From Microbacterium hominis (lineage in GTDB: Bacteria > Actinomycetota > Actinomycetes > Actinomycetales > Microbacteriaceae), in NCBI RefSeq assembly GCF_013282805.1, contig NZ_CP054038.1, positions 806,001-870,000 of the forward strand: DNA of 64,000 bases. Direction: 5' to 3'. Shown one piece after another: positions 14,414 through 23,053 of this stretch. Every line of letters begins with the position of its first letter. Position 1 is the stretch's first letter. A model generated the notes under the pieces. That model saw nothing but the letters and a program-made list of their open reading frames with translations, was not told where the DNA came from and did not search any database. Both the position numbers and the translations under genes were made by a program.

Positions 14414-14863
14414 ATGGCGCGTGTACTGCTCATCGTTGCGCTGCTGGCCACCGTGTTCTGGGTCTACAGCATCGTCGATTGCGCAGTGCAGCCCCCGATC
14501 CGGCACCGCGGCGTGCCCAAGCCCGTCTGGCTGTTGATCGTGATCCTGCTCCCCGTGCTCGGCGGCGTGCTGTGGTTCGTCATCGGCCGCACCCGTCGCT
14601 CGACGGCCGCGTCGCGGCGCGCGCCCGATGACGATCCCGAGTTCCTCGGCACCATCGGCACCATCAGCGACCAGGACGAGCGCATCCGCCGCCTCGAGGA
14701 GGAGCTCGCCCAGCTCGACGCCGAAGACGACGACCCGCGCTGGAACCCGCCGGAGGGCTCGACCCCGCCGCCGGCGGCGGGGGGCACCGCGGCGGAGCCG
14801 CCCAAGCGCCCGGCAGCAGACGGGGACGACGAGGGCTTCGGCTCGCGCGGCGCACTCGGCTGA
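14414..14863 (+). CDS. PLDc_N-domain membrane protein
   Basis: A 149-residue protein with the 'phospholipase D nuclease N-terminal' domain, which is only a membrane anchor here because no HKD motif is present. Two helices are visible: residues 2-24 and 37-58 (VWLLIVILLPVLGGVLWFVIG), with the family's VDCAVQPPIRHRGVPKPVW between them. The remaining 90 residues are cytoplasmic: an acidic coiled-coil-like stretch (RIRRLEEELAQLDAEDDD) and a Pro/Gly-rich tail. It is coupled to menD with a 2-nt gap. Function unknown. Confidence 0.75.
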   Translation: MARVLLIVALLATVFWVYSIVDCAVQPPIRHRGVPKPVWLLIVILLPVLGGVLWFVIGRTRRSTAASRRAPDDDPEFLGTIGTISDQDERIRRLEEELAQLDAEDDDPRWNPPEGSTPPPAAGGTAAEPPKRPAADGDDEGFGSRGALG

Positions 14864-14865
14864 TC

Positions 14866-16662
14866 GTGACCGCTGCCGCCCCGGCGACCGACGCCGCCGC
14901 CGCACTGCTGTGCCGCCTGGTCGAGAACGGCGTGCGCCACGTCGTGCTGAGCCCCGGATCGAGGTCCCAGTCGCTCGCGCTCGTGGCCGCCGAGCTCGAA
15001 CGTCGCGGCCGCATCCGCCTCCACGTGCGCATCGACGAGCGCGTTGCGGGCTTCACCGCACTCGGCATCGGTCGCGAGAGCGGGATGCCGGCGGCCGTGG
15101 TCTGCACGTCGGGCACCGCCGTCGCCAACCTCCTACCGGCCGCGCTCGAGGCGCACCACGCCGGGGTGCCCCTGCTGCTGCTGACCGCGGATCGGCCGCC
15201 CGAGCTGCGCGGGGTCGGGGCCAACCAGACCACCCGCCAGCCGGGGCTGTTCTCGGCGGCGACGCGCTTCGAGGCCGACCTGCCGGTGCCCGAGGAGCTC
15301 GACCCGACCGGCGACGGCCCGCAGTCGGAGCTGATGCGCTCGGTCGCCGACGCGGCCCTGGCCGCCTGTCTCGGCGAGGGACTGCGGGCGCCGGGACCGG
15401 TGCACCTCAACCTGCCCTATCGCGAGCCGCTGGCCGGTGCGCTGCCGAACTGGCTGGACATGCCGGCTGCGGAGCTGGTCGCCACGACCGACGACGATCC
15501 CGACGCGGCGCCGGTCGACGACGAGGTGGCGGAGGAGATGTCGGGTGCGCTCTACCAAGGCGGCGGCGGCATCGGCGAGTCCGACCTGCCCACCGCCGTC
15601 GACGACGACCCGCACGTGCTCGAGCGAGGCCCGCGCACCGTCGTGATCGCCGGAAGCGGCGCCGGCCCCGACGCGGAGACCCTCGCGCACCTGGGCGGCT
15701 GGCCCCTCATCGCCGAGATCGTCAGCGGCGCGCGGTTCGGACGGTGGCTCATCCACGGCTATCGGGGGCTCCTCGCCGACGCCGACCTCGGCGGCCGCAT
15801 CGAGCGGGCCGTGGTGCTCGGGCATCCGACCCTCAGCCGCGAGGTCGCCGCGGTGCTCTCCCGCCCCGACGTCGAGGTGATCGCGGTGCGCGGTCCGGGC
15901 GAGCCCCTGAACCTCAACGGCGCGACGCTCGCGGTGGATGCCGTCTCGGTGGCCGTCGGCGAGACCGACCGCGCGTGGCTCGGGGCCTGGATGACCGCGT
16001 CGCGCGCGGCATCCATCGATCTGTCACCCCCCGCCCCCGACGCCGACGGACTGTCGTCGGCGGTGCCGGGGGAGCGGCTGGAGGCGATCGCGACCGAGCT
16101 CGCGACGATCCGTGCCGCCCTCGACCGGGAGACCCTCGTCGACGCGGTCTGGCGGGCCACGTGGCCCCACGACCGGCTGCTGTTCGGGTCGTCGCGCCTG
16201 GTGCGGGTGGCCGACACGGTGCTCGGCGGCAAGAAGGTGCCGGTGCACGCCAACCGCGGGCTCGCCGGCATCGACGGCACGGTCGCCACGGCCATCGGCA
16301 TCGCCGCGGCCAGTCAGGACGCGGGCGCCCCGGGCGTCACGCGCGTGCTGCTGGGCGACCTCGCCCTGCTGCACGACGTCGGCGCACTGCTGCTGCCGGG
16401 GGGCGAGGCAGAGCCCCGCGTGCAGGTGATCGTGGGCAACGACGGCGGCGGCACGATCTTCGACCGGCTCGAGGTCGCGGGCGTCGCCGACGCCGCCGCG
16501 ATGGACCGCGTGCTCTACACCCCGCACGGAGTGGGACTGGAACACCTCGCGCGCGCGTACGGGTGGGAGTACCGCCGTGTGCAGACCCGGTCGGAGCTCG
16601 ACCAGGCGCTCACCGCCGCGGTGAGCGGACGCCAGCTGATCGAGGTCGCGCTCGCGCGCTGA
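14866..16662 (+). CDS. menD: SEPHCHC synthase
   Basis: A 598-residue thiamine-diphosphate enzyme that condenses isochorismate with 2-oxoglutarate, the first committed step of menaquinone synthesis. The N-terminal PYR domain shows HVVLSPGSRSQSLALVAAEL and IDERVAGFTALGIGRESG, which contains the catalytic Glu. LLTADRPPELRGVGANQTTRQ is the family signature. The PP domain carries the diphosphate site VNRGLAGIDGTVATA-like sequence and VIVGNDGGGTIFDRL. Length is typical. The GTG start lies 2 nt after the PLDc_N gene stop. Confidence 0.95.
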   Translation: MTAAAPATDAAAALLCRLVENGVRHVVLSPGSRSQSLALVAAELERRGRIRLHVRIDERVAGFTALGIGRESGMPAAVVCTSGTAVANLLPAALEAHHAGVPLLLLTADRPPELRGVGANQTTRQPGLFSAATRFEADLPVPEELDPTGDGPQSELMRSVADAALAACLGEGLRAPGPVHLNLPYREPLAGALPNWLDMPAAELVATTDDDPDAAPVDDEVAEEMSGALYQGGGGIGESDLPTAVDDDPHVLERGPRTVVIAGSGAGPDAETLAHLGGWPLIAEIVSGARFGRWLIHGYRGLLADADLGGRIERAVVLGHPTLSREVAAVLSRPDVEVIAVRGPGEPLNLNGATLAVDAVSVAVGETDRAWLGAWMTASRAASIDLSPPAPDADGLSSAVPGERLEAIATELATIRAALDRETLVDAVWRATWPHDRLLFGSSRLVRVADTVLGGKKVPVHANRGLAGIDGTVATAIGIAAASQDAGAPGVTRVLLGDLALLHDVGALLLPGGEAEPRVQVIVGNDGGGTIFDRLEVAGVADAAAMDRVLYTPHGVGLEHLARAYGWEYRRVQTRSELDQALTAAVSGRQLIEVALAR

Positions 16663-16742
16663 TCGCGGCGGGCCCATAGCGGGTTGCGGCGCGTCGCGCC
16701 ACCCACCCCCGGTAGCGGGCCGGCAGGCTCCATGATGGTCGG

Positions 16743-17606
16743 ATGATCGCCAACCGCCAGAAGAACTGGTCCGCCGACGTCGCCGAGATCCTCCGGGTGC
16801 GTGACGGCTTCGTGCTGTCGGGCGTCGATCCCGACGCGACCCCCGGATACGAGGGCAAGAAGCGCGACGGCAAGGACGACCTCGCCGACGGTGCCGACCT
16901 GTTCTGCGACTATCAGGAGCGTCTGTTCGCCGCCAGCAGCAGCGAGACCACCAACGGGTCGGTGCTCCTGGTGCTCCAGGCGATGGACTCGGCCGGCAAG
17001 GGCGGGATCGTGCGCCACGTCGTCGGCTCCGCCGACCCGCAGGGCATCACGGTGACCGCCTTCAAGAAGCCCACCGCGCAGGAGCTCAAGCACGACTTCC
17101 TCTGGCGGATCGCCAAGCACGCGCCCGAGGCCGGGGAGATCGCCGTCTTCGACCGCTCCCACTACGAGGACGTGCTCGTCGCCCGGGTACGCGAGCTCGC
17201 CGAGCCCGAGGAGATCGAGCGCCGCTACGACGCGATCAACGCGTTCGAGAAGGAGCTCTTCGACGCGGGCACGCGCGTGGTCAAGGTGATGCTCCACATC
17301 TCGTACGAGCAGCAGCGCGACCGGCTCATGGCGCGCCTGGAGACCCCCGAGAAGCACTGGAAGTACAACCCCGGCGACGTCGACGAGCGCGTGCTCTGGC
17401 CCCACTACATGTCGGCGTTCCAGGCCATGTTCGACCGCACCTCGACCGCGTACGCGCCATGGCACGTGGTGCCCGGCAACCACAAGTGGTACGCACGCCT
17501 GGCCGTGCAGGAGCTGCTGCTGCAGGCGTTCGCCGACATCGACCCGCAGTGGCCCGCGGCCGACTACGACATCGAGCTGGAGAAGGCGCGCCTGCGCGAG
17601 TCCTGA
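16743..17606 (+). CDS. PPK2-family polyphosphate kinase
   Basis: A 287-residue protein that transfers phosphate between polyphosphate and nucleotides. The P-loop reads LQAMDSAGKGG near residue 79, and FDRSHYEDVLVARV (about 138) is the family's Walker-B-side motif with the catalytic Asp. DVDERVLWPHYMSAFQAMFDRTSTAYAPWHVVP is the conserved lid and C-terminal signature. Length fits the class of PPK2 that phosphorylates AMP/NMP rather than longer two-domain forms, but the nucleotide preference cannot be read from the sequence. A CATGAT hexamer lies 6 nt before the ATG, suggesting a leaderless mRNA. Convergent with menF. Confidence 0.92.
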   Translation: MIANRQKNWSADVAEILRVRDGFVLSGVDPDATPGYEGKKRDGKDDLADGADLFCDYQERLFAASSSETTNGSVLLVLQAMDSAGKGGIVRHVVGSADPQGITVTAFKKPTAQELKHDFLWRIAKHAPEAGEIAVFDRSHYEDVLVARVRELAEPEEIERRYDAINAFEKELFDAGTRVVKVMLHISYEQQRDRLMARLETPEKHWKYNPGDVDERVLWPHYMSAFQAMFDRTSTAYAPWHVVPGNHKWYARLAVQELLLQAFADIDPQWPAADYDIELEKARLRES

Positions 17607-17702
17607 TCCGTGGATGCCGCGCCCGCCCCGCCCCGCCGGTCGCACCCGCCGTGCCGTGCCGCGCCGCGCCCCGCTGCTCCCCGCCGCGCCGCCGGTTCCG
17701 GT

Positions 17703-17790
17703 GAGACCCACCTTTCCCGCCGAGACCTCCGCCGTAGCCGATGGGTCTCGCGCGGATGCGTGGGTCTCGCGCGGATGCGTGGGTCCCGCG
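17703..17790. repeat. inverted and 19-bp tandem repeats between ppk2 and menF
   Basis: GAGACCCA (17703-17710) pairs with TGGGTCTC (17742-17749). Beginning at 17743, a 19-bp unit (GGGTCTCGCGCGGATGCGT) occurs twice in tandem and begins a third, degenerate copy. The 214-base convergent gap has no gene. Confidence 0.8.
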
Positions 17791-17820
17791 CGGCGCTGGG
17801 GATGGATGCCGCGCCCGGCG

Positions 17821-19071
17821 TCAGGCCAGGGCGTCGACGATCGGGCGGAACTTCACGCGCGTCTCGAGCAGCTCGAGCTCGGGATCGCTGCCCGCCACGA
17901 TCCCCGCGCCGGCGTGCGCGACGACCGGCCGCGTGCGTGCGGCGGGATCGGCGGCTTCGGCGATCTGCGCGCAGCGCAGCGCGATCGCCCACTCGCCGTC
18001 GCCGTCGCCGTCGATCCAGCCGACGGGGCCGGCGTAGCGGCCGCGGTCGAAGGGCTCCAATCGGCGGATGACCTCGATCGCCGCCGCCGTCGGGGTCCCC
18101 GCCACGGCGGCGGTCGGATGCAGCGCCGCGACCAGGTCGAGGGTCGACGCGTGGTCGGCGAGCACGCCCTCCACATCGGTGGCGAGGTGCCAGAGGTTGG
18201 GGAGTTCGAGCACGAACGGCTCGTCGTCGGCGCGCACGTGCGTCACGTGCGGGGAGAGCGCGTCGAGCACGCTGCGCACGGCGTACCGGTGCTCATCGAG
18301 GTTCTTGCCGCTGTGGGCCAGGCCGAACGAGGCGGCGACGTCGTCGTCGGCATCCACGCCGCGCCCGACCGTCCCGGCCAGCACGCGCGCGGTGACCGTG
18401 CCGTGCGAGGCGGTGACGAGGGTCTCGGGGCTTGCGCCGATGAGCCCGTCGACGGCGAACGTCCAGGTGTCGGGGTAGTCGGTCGCGAGCGCCCGCACCA
18501 GGCGGCGCAGGTCCGCGTCGGCGGGCACGGTGCCGACGAGGTCGCGCGCCAGCACGACCTTGCCCACTTCGCCCGCCGCGATCGCGGCGAGGCCGGCGCG
18601 CACCGCGTCGCCGTAGCCGGCGGGATCCAACGCCCCCGGGCCGAGTGTGCCCGACCAGTACGGTCCCCAGGGCTCCGGGGCCAGCGCAGCGGGGGCGGAG
18701 AGGTCGTCTTCCCGGCGCACGCGGGTGAGCCACGAACGTCCGTCGCGCCGCCCGAGCACCGCCTCCGGAACGATGAGGCGTCCGCTCGACGCCGAGCGTT
18801 CGTCGAAGGGGAGCGCCCCGAAGGCGACGAGTCCGGTGCCGGGCAGCCCCACGCCGTCGTCGACGCGGGCAGCCGAGGCCACCTCGCGCCAGATGCGGGC
18901 CGTGGATGCCGACACATCGAGGTCGAGCACGGCGCGGCCGATCCCCACGATCCCCTCGTCCCGGCGCAGCCACGCCAGCGGCGCGTGCGCGGCCGTCCAG
19001 GAGAGGATGTCGTCGACGGGGTCGATCTCGCGGGTCTCGACCACCAGGCGCGGGTGGGCGGAGGCAGTCAC
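17821..19071 (-). CDS. menF: isochorismate synthase
   Basis: A 416-residue chorismate-utilising enzyme that makes isochorismate for MenD. The N-terminal third is family-variable. The C-terminal chorismate-binding domain contains GEVGKVVLARDLVG, ASPETLVTASHGTVTARVLAGTVGRG, HRYAVRSVLDALSPHV, DLVAALHPTAAVAGTPTAAA and PFDRGRYAGPVGWIDGDGDGEWAIALRCAQI, which together hold the magnesium and chorismate contacts. Because siderophore isochorismate synthases look the same, the menaquinone role rests on the men neighbourhood. The start is GTG, with TAGGCT 6 nt upstream that overlaps the divergent promoter of the DUF402 gene. Confidence 0.92.
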   Translation of the reverse strand: MTASAHPRLVVETREIDPVDDILSWTAAHAPLAWLRRDEGIVGIGRAVLDLDVSASTARIWREVASAARVDDGVGLPGTGLVAFGALPFDERSASSGRLIVPEAVLGRRDGRSWLTRVRREDDLSAPAALAPEPWGPYWSGTLGPGALDPAGYGDAVRAGLAAIAAGEVGKVVLARDLVGTVPADADLRRLVRALATDYPDTWTFAVDGLIGASPETLVTASHGTVTARVLAGTVGRGVDADDDVAASFGLAHSGKNLDEHRYAVRSVLDALSPHVTHVRADDEPFVLELPNLWHLATDVEGVLADHASTLDLVAALHPTAAVAGTPTAAAIEVIRRLEPFDRGRYAGPVGWIDGDGDGEWAIALRCAQIAEAADPAARTRPVVAHAGAGIVAGSDPELELLETRVKFRPIVDALA

Positions 19072-19077
19072 GACACA

Positions 19078-19087
19078 AGCCTAGACT
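19078..19087. promoter_or_regulatory. overlapping divergent -10 boxes, menF and DUF402 gene
   Basis: The decamer AGCCTAGACT contains TAGGCT on the minus strand (19078-19083, 6 nt before the menF GTG) and TAGACT on the plus strand (19082-19087, 6 nt before the GTG at 19094). The two boxes share 2 bp, so the genes probably cannot be initiated at the same moment. Confidence 0.55.
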
Positions 19088-19093
19088 CGCACC

Positions 19094-19684
19094 GTGACCG
19101 CTGTTTCCGAGACCCGACCCGAGCCCGGCACGCGGCTGACCTTCCGCTGGCGCAAGTGGGACGGCATGCCGCACTGGGAGCACGAATGCGTGTACCTCGG
19201 CAGCGACCGGTGGGGGGACTGGTTCGGGCAGGAGGCGGGGTGGCGCAGCATCCGTCCCGGTCGGGACATGGCGGTGCGCTCGCGCAACGTGACGCTCGTG
19301 CCCCCGAGCGGCGACTACGCCTACACCTGGAACTCGCCGCCCCAGACCACGCGAATCTACATCGACATCGCGTGGGACATCCGGTGGTCCGACGCCGGGG
19401 AGCCCGAGGGCATCGACATGGACCTCGACGTGGTGCGCCGCGAACCCGATGAGCCGTACATCGACCGCGAGGGCGTGCCCCGCGAGCCGGGCGACGTGTA
19501 CATCGAGGACCGCGACGAGTGGGACCTGCACCGGGAGCGCTACGGCTACCCCGCCGACGTGGTCACCACCCTCGAAGCCCGCGCGCTCGAGCTCGAGCAG
19601 GCGGTGCGGGCAGGTGAGGCGCCTTTCGACGCCGCAACCGCCCGGCACTGGCTCGACCGGCTCGCCGCCTACGACCTCGCCTGA
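19094..19684 (+). CDS. DUF402-domain protein
   Basis: A 196-residue protein of the DUF402 (FomD/SA1684-like) family, members of which hydrolyse nucleoside diphosphates or cytidylyl conjugates with divalent metals. Family features: [18 protein letters not shown]; the barrel core [12 protein letters not shown]; and an acidic cluster [17 protein letters not shown] and [18 protein letters not shown] that fits the metal-binding Asp/Glu residues. The specific substrate is unknown. It starts with GTG and a -10 box only 6 nt upstream, back-to-back with menF. Confidence 0.8.
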   Translation: MTAVSETRPEPGTRLTFRWRKWDGMPHWEHECVYLGSDRWGDWFGQEAGWRSIRPGRDMAVRSRNVTLVPPSGDYAYTWNSPPQTTRIYIDIAWDIRWSDAGEPEGIDMDLDVVRREPDEPYIDREGVPREPGDVYIEDRDEWDLHRERYGYPADVVTTLEARALELEQAVRAGEAPFDAATARHWLDRLAAYDLA

Positions 19685-19715
19685 GCGTCCGGGGGAGCGC
19701 GGCCGCGCGGCGATC

Positions 19716-19721
19716 TAGACT
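19716..19721 (+). promoter_or_regulatory. -10 box, leaderless type, menG
   Basis: TAGACT lies 7 nt before the GTG at 19729. Confidence 0.5.
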
Positions 19722-19728
19722 CGAACCC

Positions 19729-20505
19729 GTGAGCCCTCGCGAACCCGAGTCCCACCGAGCCGACCTGCAGAAGGATCCCGGCCGGGTCAGCGGCATGTTC
19801 GACGAAGTGGCCGCGGGGTACGACCGCACCAACACGGTGCTGAGCCTCGGCAACGACAAGCTCTGGCGCGTCGCGACCACCCGCGCCGTCGACCCTAAGC
19901 CGGGTCAGCGCATCCTCGACCTCGCCGCCGGCACCGGGGCATCGAGCGTCTCCCTCGCCCGCAGCGGCGCCGAGGTGGTGGCCGCCGACTTCTCGCCCGG
20001 AATGATCGCGGAGGGGCGGCGCCGGCACGGCGGCATCCCGAATCTCACGTTCGCCCAGGCCGACGCGACCGCCCTGCCCTTCGGCGACGCCGAGTTCGAC
20101 ACGGTGACGATGTCGTTCGGCCTGCGCAACGTCAACGAGCCCGACCAGGCGCTGCGCGAGCTGCTGCGCGTCACCAAGCCGGGCGGGCGGCTGGTGGTCT
20201 GCGAGTTCTCGCACCCGCCGTCGCCGGCGTTCAACGGCCTCTACCGGTTCTACAACGACCGCGTGCTGCCGGTGGTCGCCAAGACCGTGAGCTCCAACGC
20301 CGAGGCGTACGACTACCTCAACGAGTCGATCAAGGACTGGCCCGATCAGGCGGCGCTGGCCGCGCGCATCCGCGAGGCCGGCTGGATCGGCGTCGCCCAC
20401 CGCAACCTGTCGATGGGCATCGTCGCTCTGCACCGTGCCCTCAAGCCCGCGTCGCCCGCCCCCGCCGAGCCGTCGGCGGCCGAGGGCTCCGAGGCCGGCC
20501 GCTGA
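19729..20505 (+). CDS. menG: demethylmenaquinone methyltransferase
   Basis: A 258-residue class I SAM methyltransferase of the UbiE/MenG family, catalysing the final methylation of demethylmenaquinone. Seen: [19 protein letters not shown] at the start, the SAM motif [16 protein letters not shown] near residue 63, [19 protein letters not shown], and the family's [35 protein letters not shown] segment. It lies directly upstream of a polyprenyl diphosphate synthase, a common pairing. A short Pro/Ala-rich C-terminal tail is extra. Confidence 0.94.
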   Translation: MSPREPESHRADLQKDPGRVSGMFDEVAAGYDRTNTVLSLGNDKLWRVATTRAVDPKPGQRILDLAAGTGASSVSLARSGAEVVAADFSPGMIAEGRRRHGGIPNLTFAQADATALPFGDAEFDTVTMSFGLRNVNEPDQALRELLRVTKPGGRLVVCEFSHPPSPAFNGLYRFYNDRVLPVVAKTVSSNAEAYDYLNESIKDWPDQAALAARIREAGWIGVAHRNLSMGIVALHRALKPASPAPAEPSAAEGSEAGR

Positions 20506-20527
20506 CCGGGTGCGGCGACAGCCCCGC

Positions 20528-20533
20528 TAGGCT
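20528..20533 (+). promoter_or_regulatory. -10 box, leaderless type, polyprenyl synthase gene
   Basis: TAGGCT ends 6 nt before the GTG at 20540. Confidence 0.5.
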
Positions 20534-20539
20534 GGGACG

Positions 20540-21595
20540 GTGACTCCCTCAGCGTCCGACTCGCGCATCGCGGGCAAGCTGGGCCTTTCCGATCGCATCT
20601 TCGCCGGCCCGCGGTCGCGGCGGCTGCTGAAGACCGTCGAGGCCGGGCTCGAGCGCGTCGACCAGACGCTCGGCGCCGAGCTGCGCATGACCGATGCGCT
20701 CGCCGATTCCACCAGCCGGTACCTCTACGACGCCGGCGGCAAGCGCGTGCGACCGCTGCTGGCGCTGCTGACCGCCCAGCTCGGAGACGGCGCGACCGAC
20801 GAGGTCGTCTCGGCCGCCACGGCGCTGGAGCTCACCCACCTCGGCTCGCTTTATCACGACGATGTGATGGATGCCGCAGACAAGCGCCGCGGAGTGCCCA
20901 GCGCCCACGAGGTGTGGGGCAACAGCGTCGCCATCCTCACCGGAGACCTGCTGTTCTCCCGGGCCAGCCAGATCATGGCGCGCAACGGCGACCGGGCGAT
21001 CCGGCTGCAGGCCGACACGTTCGAGCGCCTGGTGCTCGGCCAGATGCACGAGACGGTCGGCCCGCAGGAGGGCGATGACCGCATCGCGTTCTACCTGCAG
21101 GTGCTCGCCGACAAGACCGGCTCGCTGATCGCCGCGGCCGCCCAGGCGGGCGTGATCTTCTCGAACGCGGCGCCCGAGTACGAGCAGGCCATGGTGACCT
21201 TCGGGGAGAAGTGCGGCGTCGCCTTCCAGCTCCTCGACGACGTGATCGACCTCTCGTCCGACCCCGACGAGACCGGAAAGGTCCCCGGCACCGACCTGCG
21301 CGCGGGCGTGCCGACCATGCCGTACCTCGTGCTCGCGGAGCGCCCGGATGCGGCATCCATCGAGCTGCGCACCCGCATCGATGAGGGCGTGGCCCGCATC
21401 GCCGACGGGGCGGACCCGGCGATCCTCGACGGGCCGCTCGCAGAGCTGCGCGACCACGACGCGACCCAGGCCACCCTCGATCTCGCGCACGCCTGGTCGC
21501 GCGAGGCCGTCGAGGCACTGGCCCCCCTCCCCGACGGACAGGTCCGCGAGGCGCTCACGCGCTTCGCGGAGGCCGTCGCCGACCGCTCGAGCTGA
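20540..21595 (+). CDS. polyprenyl diphosphate synthase (menaquinone side chain)
   Basis: A 351-residue trans-isoprenyl diphosphate synthase. Both Asp-rich motifs are intact: HDDVMDAADKRRG near residue 113 and QLLDDVIDLSSD near 233, with GGKRVRPLLALLTAQL upstream. The residues before the first motif are small or bulky in a mixed pattern, so the chain length cannot be read reliably; long-chain products (C40-C50) are usual for menaquinone in this group. It follows menG and precedes the ferredoxin reductase, which supports a quinone role. The start is GTG with a leaderless-type -10 box. Confidence 0.88.
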   Translation: MTPSASDSRIAGKLGLSDRIFAGPRSRRLLKTVEAGLERVDQTLGAELRMTDALADSTSRYLYDAGGKRVRPLLALLTAQLGDGATDEVVSAATALELTHLGSLYHDDVMDAADKRRGVPSAHEVWGNSVAILTGDLLFSRASQIMARNGDRAIRLQADTFERLVLGQMHETVGPQEGDDRIAFYLQVLADKTGSLIAAAAQAGVIFSNAAPEYEQAMVTFGEKCGVAFQLLDDVIDLSSDPDETGKVPGTDLRAGVPTMPYLVLAERPDAASIELRTRIDEGVARIADGADPAILDGPLAELRDHDATQATLDLAHAWSREAVEALAPLPDGQVREALTRFAEAVADRSS

Positions 21596-21618
21596 GAGCG
21601 GCCCAGAAAGGACCATCA

Positions 21619-22992
21619 ATGACCAAGCTCAGGCTTGCCATCGTCGGCGCGGGCCCCGCCGGCATCTACGCCGCCGACATCCTGCTCAAGGCCGAGCGCA
21701 AGTTCGACGTCTCGATCGACCTGTTCGAGCAGCTTCCGGCGCCCTACGGCCTCGTGCGCTACGGGGTCGCCCCCGACCACCCGCGCATCAAGGGCATCAT
21801 CACCGCGCTGCGCGAGGTGCTCGACCGCGGTGTCATCCGCATCTTCGGCAACGTGCGCTTCGGCGAGGACATCACCCTCGAAGACCTCAAGCGCCACTAC
21901 CACGCGGTGATCTTCTCCACCGGCGCCATCCGCGATGCGGGCCTGAACGTGCCCGGCATCGACGCGGAGGGCTCGTACGGCGCCGCCGACTTCGTGAGCT
22001 GGTTCGACGGCCACCCCGACGTGCCGCGCGAGTGGCCGCTGAACGCCGAGTCGGTGGCGGTCATCGGCAACGGCAACGTCGCCCTCGACATCACCCGCAT
22101 GCTCGCCAAGCACGCCGACGACCTGCTGCCGACCGAGATCCCCGCGAACGTCTACGAAGGGCTGAAGGCCTCGCCCGTCACCGACGTGCACGTGTTCGGC
22201 CGGCGCGGACCGGCCAACGTCAAGTTCACCCCGCTCGAGCTGCGCGAGCTCGGCGAGCTGCGCGACGTCGACATGGTCGTCTACGACGAGGACTTCGACT
22301 ACGACGAGGCCGCGCGGGCCGCCGTCGCCTCCAACAAGCAGGTCATGGTCATCGACCGGGTGCTGCAGTCGTGGCGCAAGCGCGACTCGGCGAACAACGC
22401 CGGCGGCACCGCCTCGCGGCGTCTGCACCTGCATTTCTGGGCCAAGCCCGTCGAGGTCAAGACCGACGCCGAGGGCCGCGTCAGCGCGTTCGTGTACGAG
22501 CGCACGCGCTCCGACGGCGAGGGCGGCGTGGTCGGCACGGGGGAGCTGCGGGAGATCCCGGTGCAGGCGCTGTACCGCGCGGTCGGCTACTTCGGCTCGC
22601 CTCTGCCCGGCGTGCCGTTCGACGCGCGGCACGGTGTGATCCCCAACCGCGAGGGCCAGGTGCTCGACGGCGAATCCAACCAGCGCGTGCCCGGCGTGTA
22701 CGCGACCGGGTGGATCAAGCGCGGACCGGTCGGCCTCATCGGCCACACGAAGTCCGACGCGATGGAGACGATCAGCCACCTCATCAACGACCAGGGCTCG
22801 TGGTGGCAGCCGGCCGATCCCTCGCCCGAGGCGATCCCGGCGCTGCTGGCCGAGCGCGGCGTGGCGTGGACCGACCTCGACGGCTGGCACCGCCTCGACG
22901 AGCACGAGATCGCCCTCGGCGCCCCGCACGGCCGCGCCCGCATCAAGGTCGTCCCGCGTGACGAGATGGTGAGCGTCTCGCGCGGGCAGTAG
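21619..22992 (+). CDS. FprA-type ferredoxin-NADP(+) reductase
   Basis: A 457-residue flavoprotein related to mycobacterial FprA and adrenodoxin reductase, moving electrons between NADP(H) and ferredoxin. The FAD dinucleotide motif is IVGAGPAGIYAADILLK at residues 7-23. LPAPYGLVRYGVAPDHPRIK is a family signature, and the NADP motif is VIGNGNVALDITRML near 151. GWIKRGPVGLIGHTKSDAMETI near 370 is the conserved C-terminal FAD contact. It begins 23 nt after the polyprenyl synthase with a good AGAAAGGA ribosome binding site, so it is likely the second gene of that operon. Confidence 0.92.
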   Translation: MTKLRLAIVGAGPAGIYAADILLKAERKFDVSIDLFEQLPAPYGLVRYGVAPDHPRIKGIITALREVLDRGVIRIFGNVRFGEDITLEDLKRHYHAVIFSTGAIRDAGLNVPGIDAEGSYGAADFVSWFDGHPDVPREWPLNAESVAVIGNGNVALDITRMLAKHADDLLPTEIPANVYEGLKASPVTDVHVFGRRGPANVKFTPLELRELGELRDVDMVVYDEDFDYDEAARAAVASNKQVMVIDRVLQSWRKRDSANNAGGTASRRLHLHFWAKPVEVKTDAEGRVSAFVYERTRSDGEGGVVGTGELREIPVQALYRAVGYFGSPLPGVPFDARHGVIPNREGQVLDGESNQRVPGVYATGWIKRGPVGLIGHTKSDAMETISHLINDQGSWWQPADPSPEAIPALLAERGVAWTDLDGWHRLDEHEIALGAPHGRARIKVVPRDEMVSVSRGQ

Positions 22993-23041
22993 TGCTCCGC
23001 TCGCGCGGTGCGTAGTGCTCGGCTCGCGCGGGGGCCTGGCC

Positions 23042-23047
23042 TAGGCT
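23042..23047 (+). promoter_or_regulatory. -10 box, leaderless type, alpha/beta hydrolase gene
   Basis: TAGGCT ends 6 nt before the ATG at 23054. Confidence 0.5.
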
Positions 23048-23053
23048 GACGGC

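Noticed and set aside
17614..19452. Long plus-strand open frame over menF
   Set aside because: Its composition is that of a shadow frame; menF on the minus strand has all family motifs.
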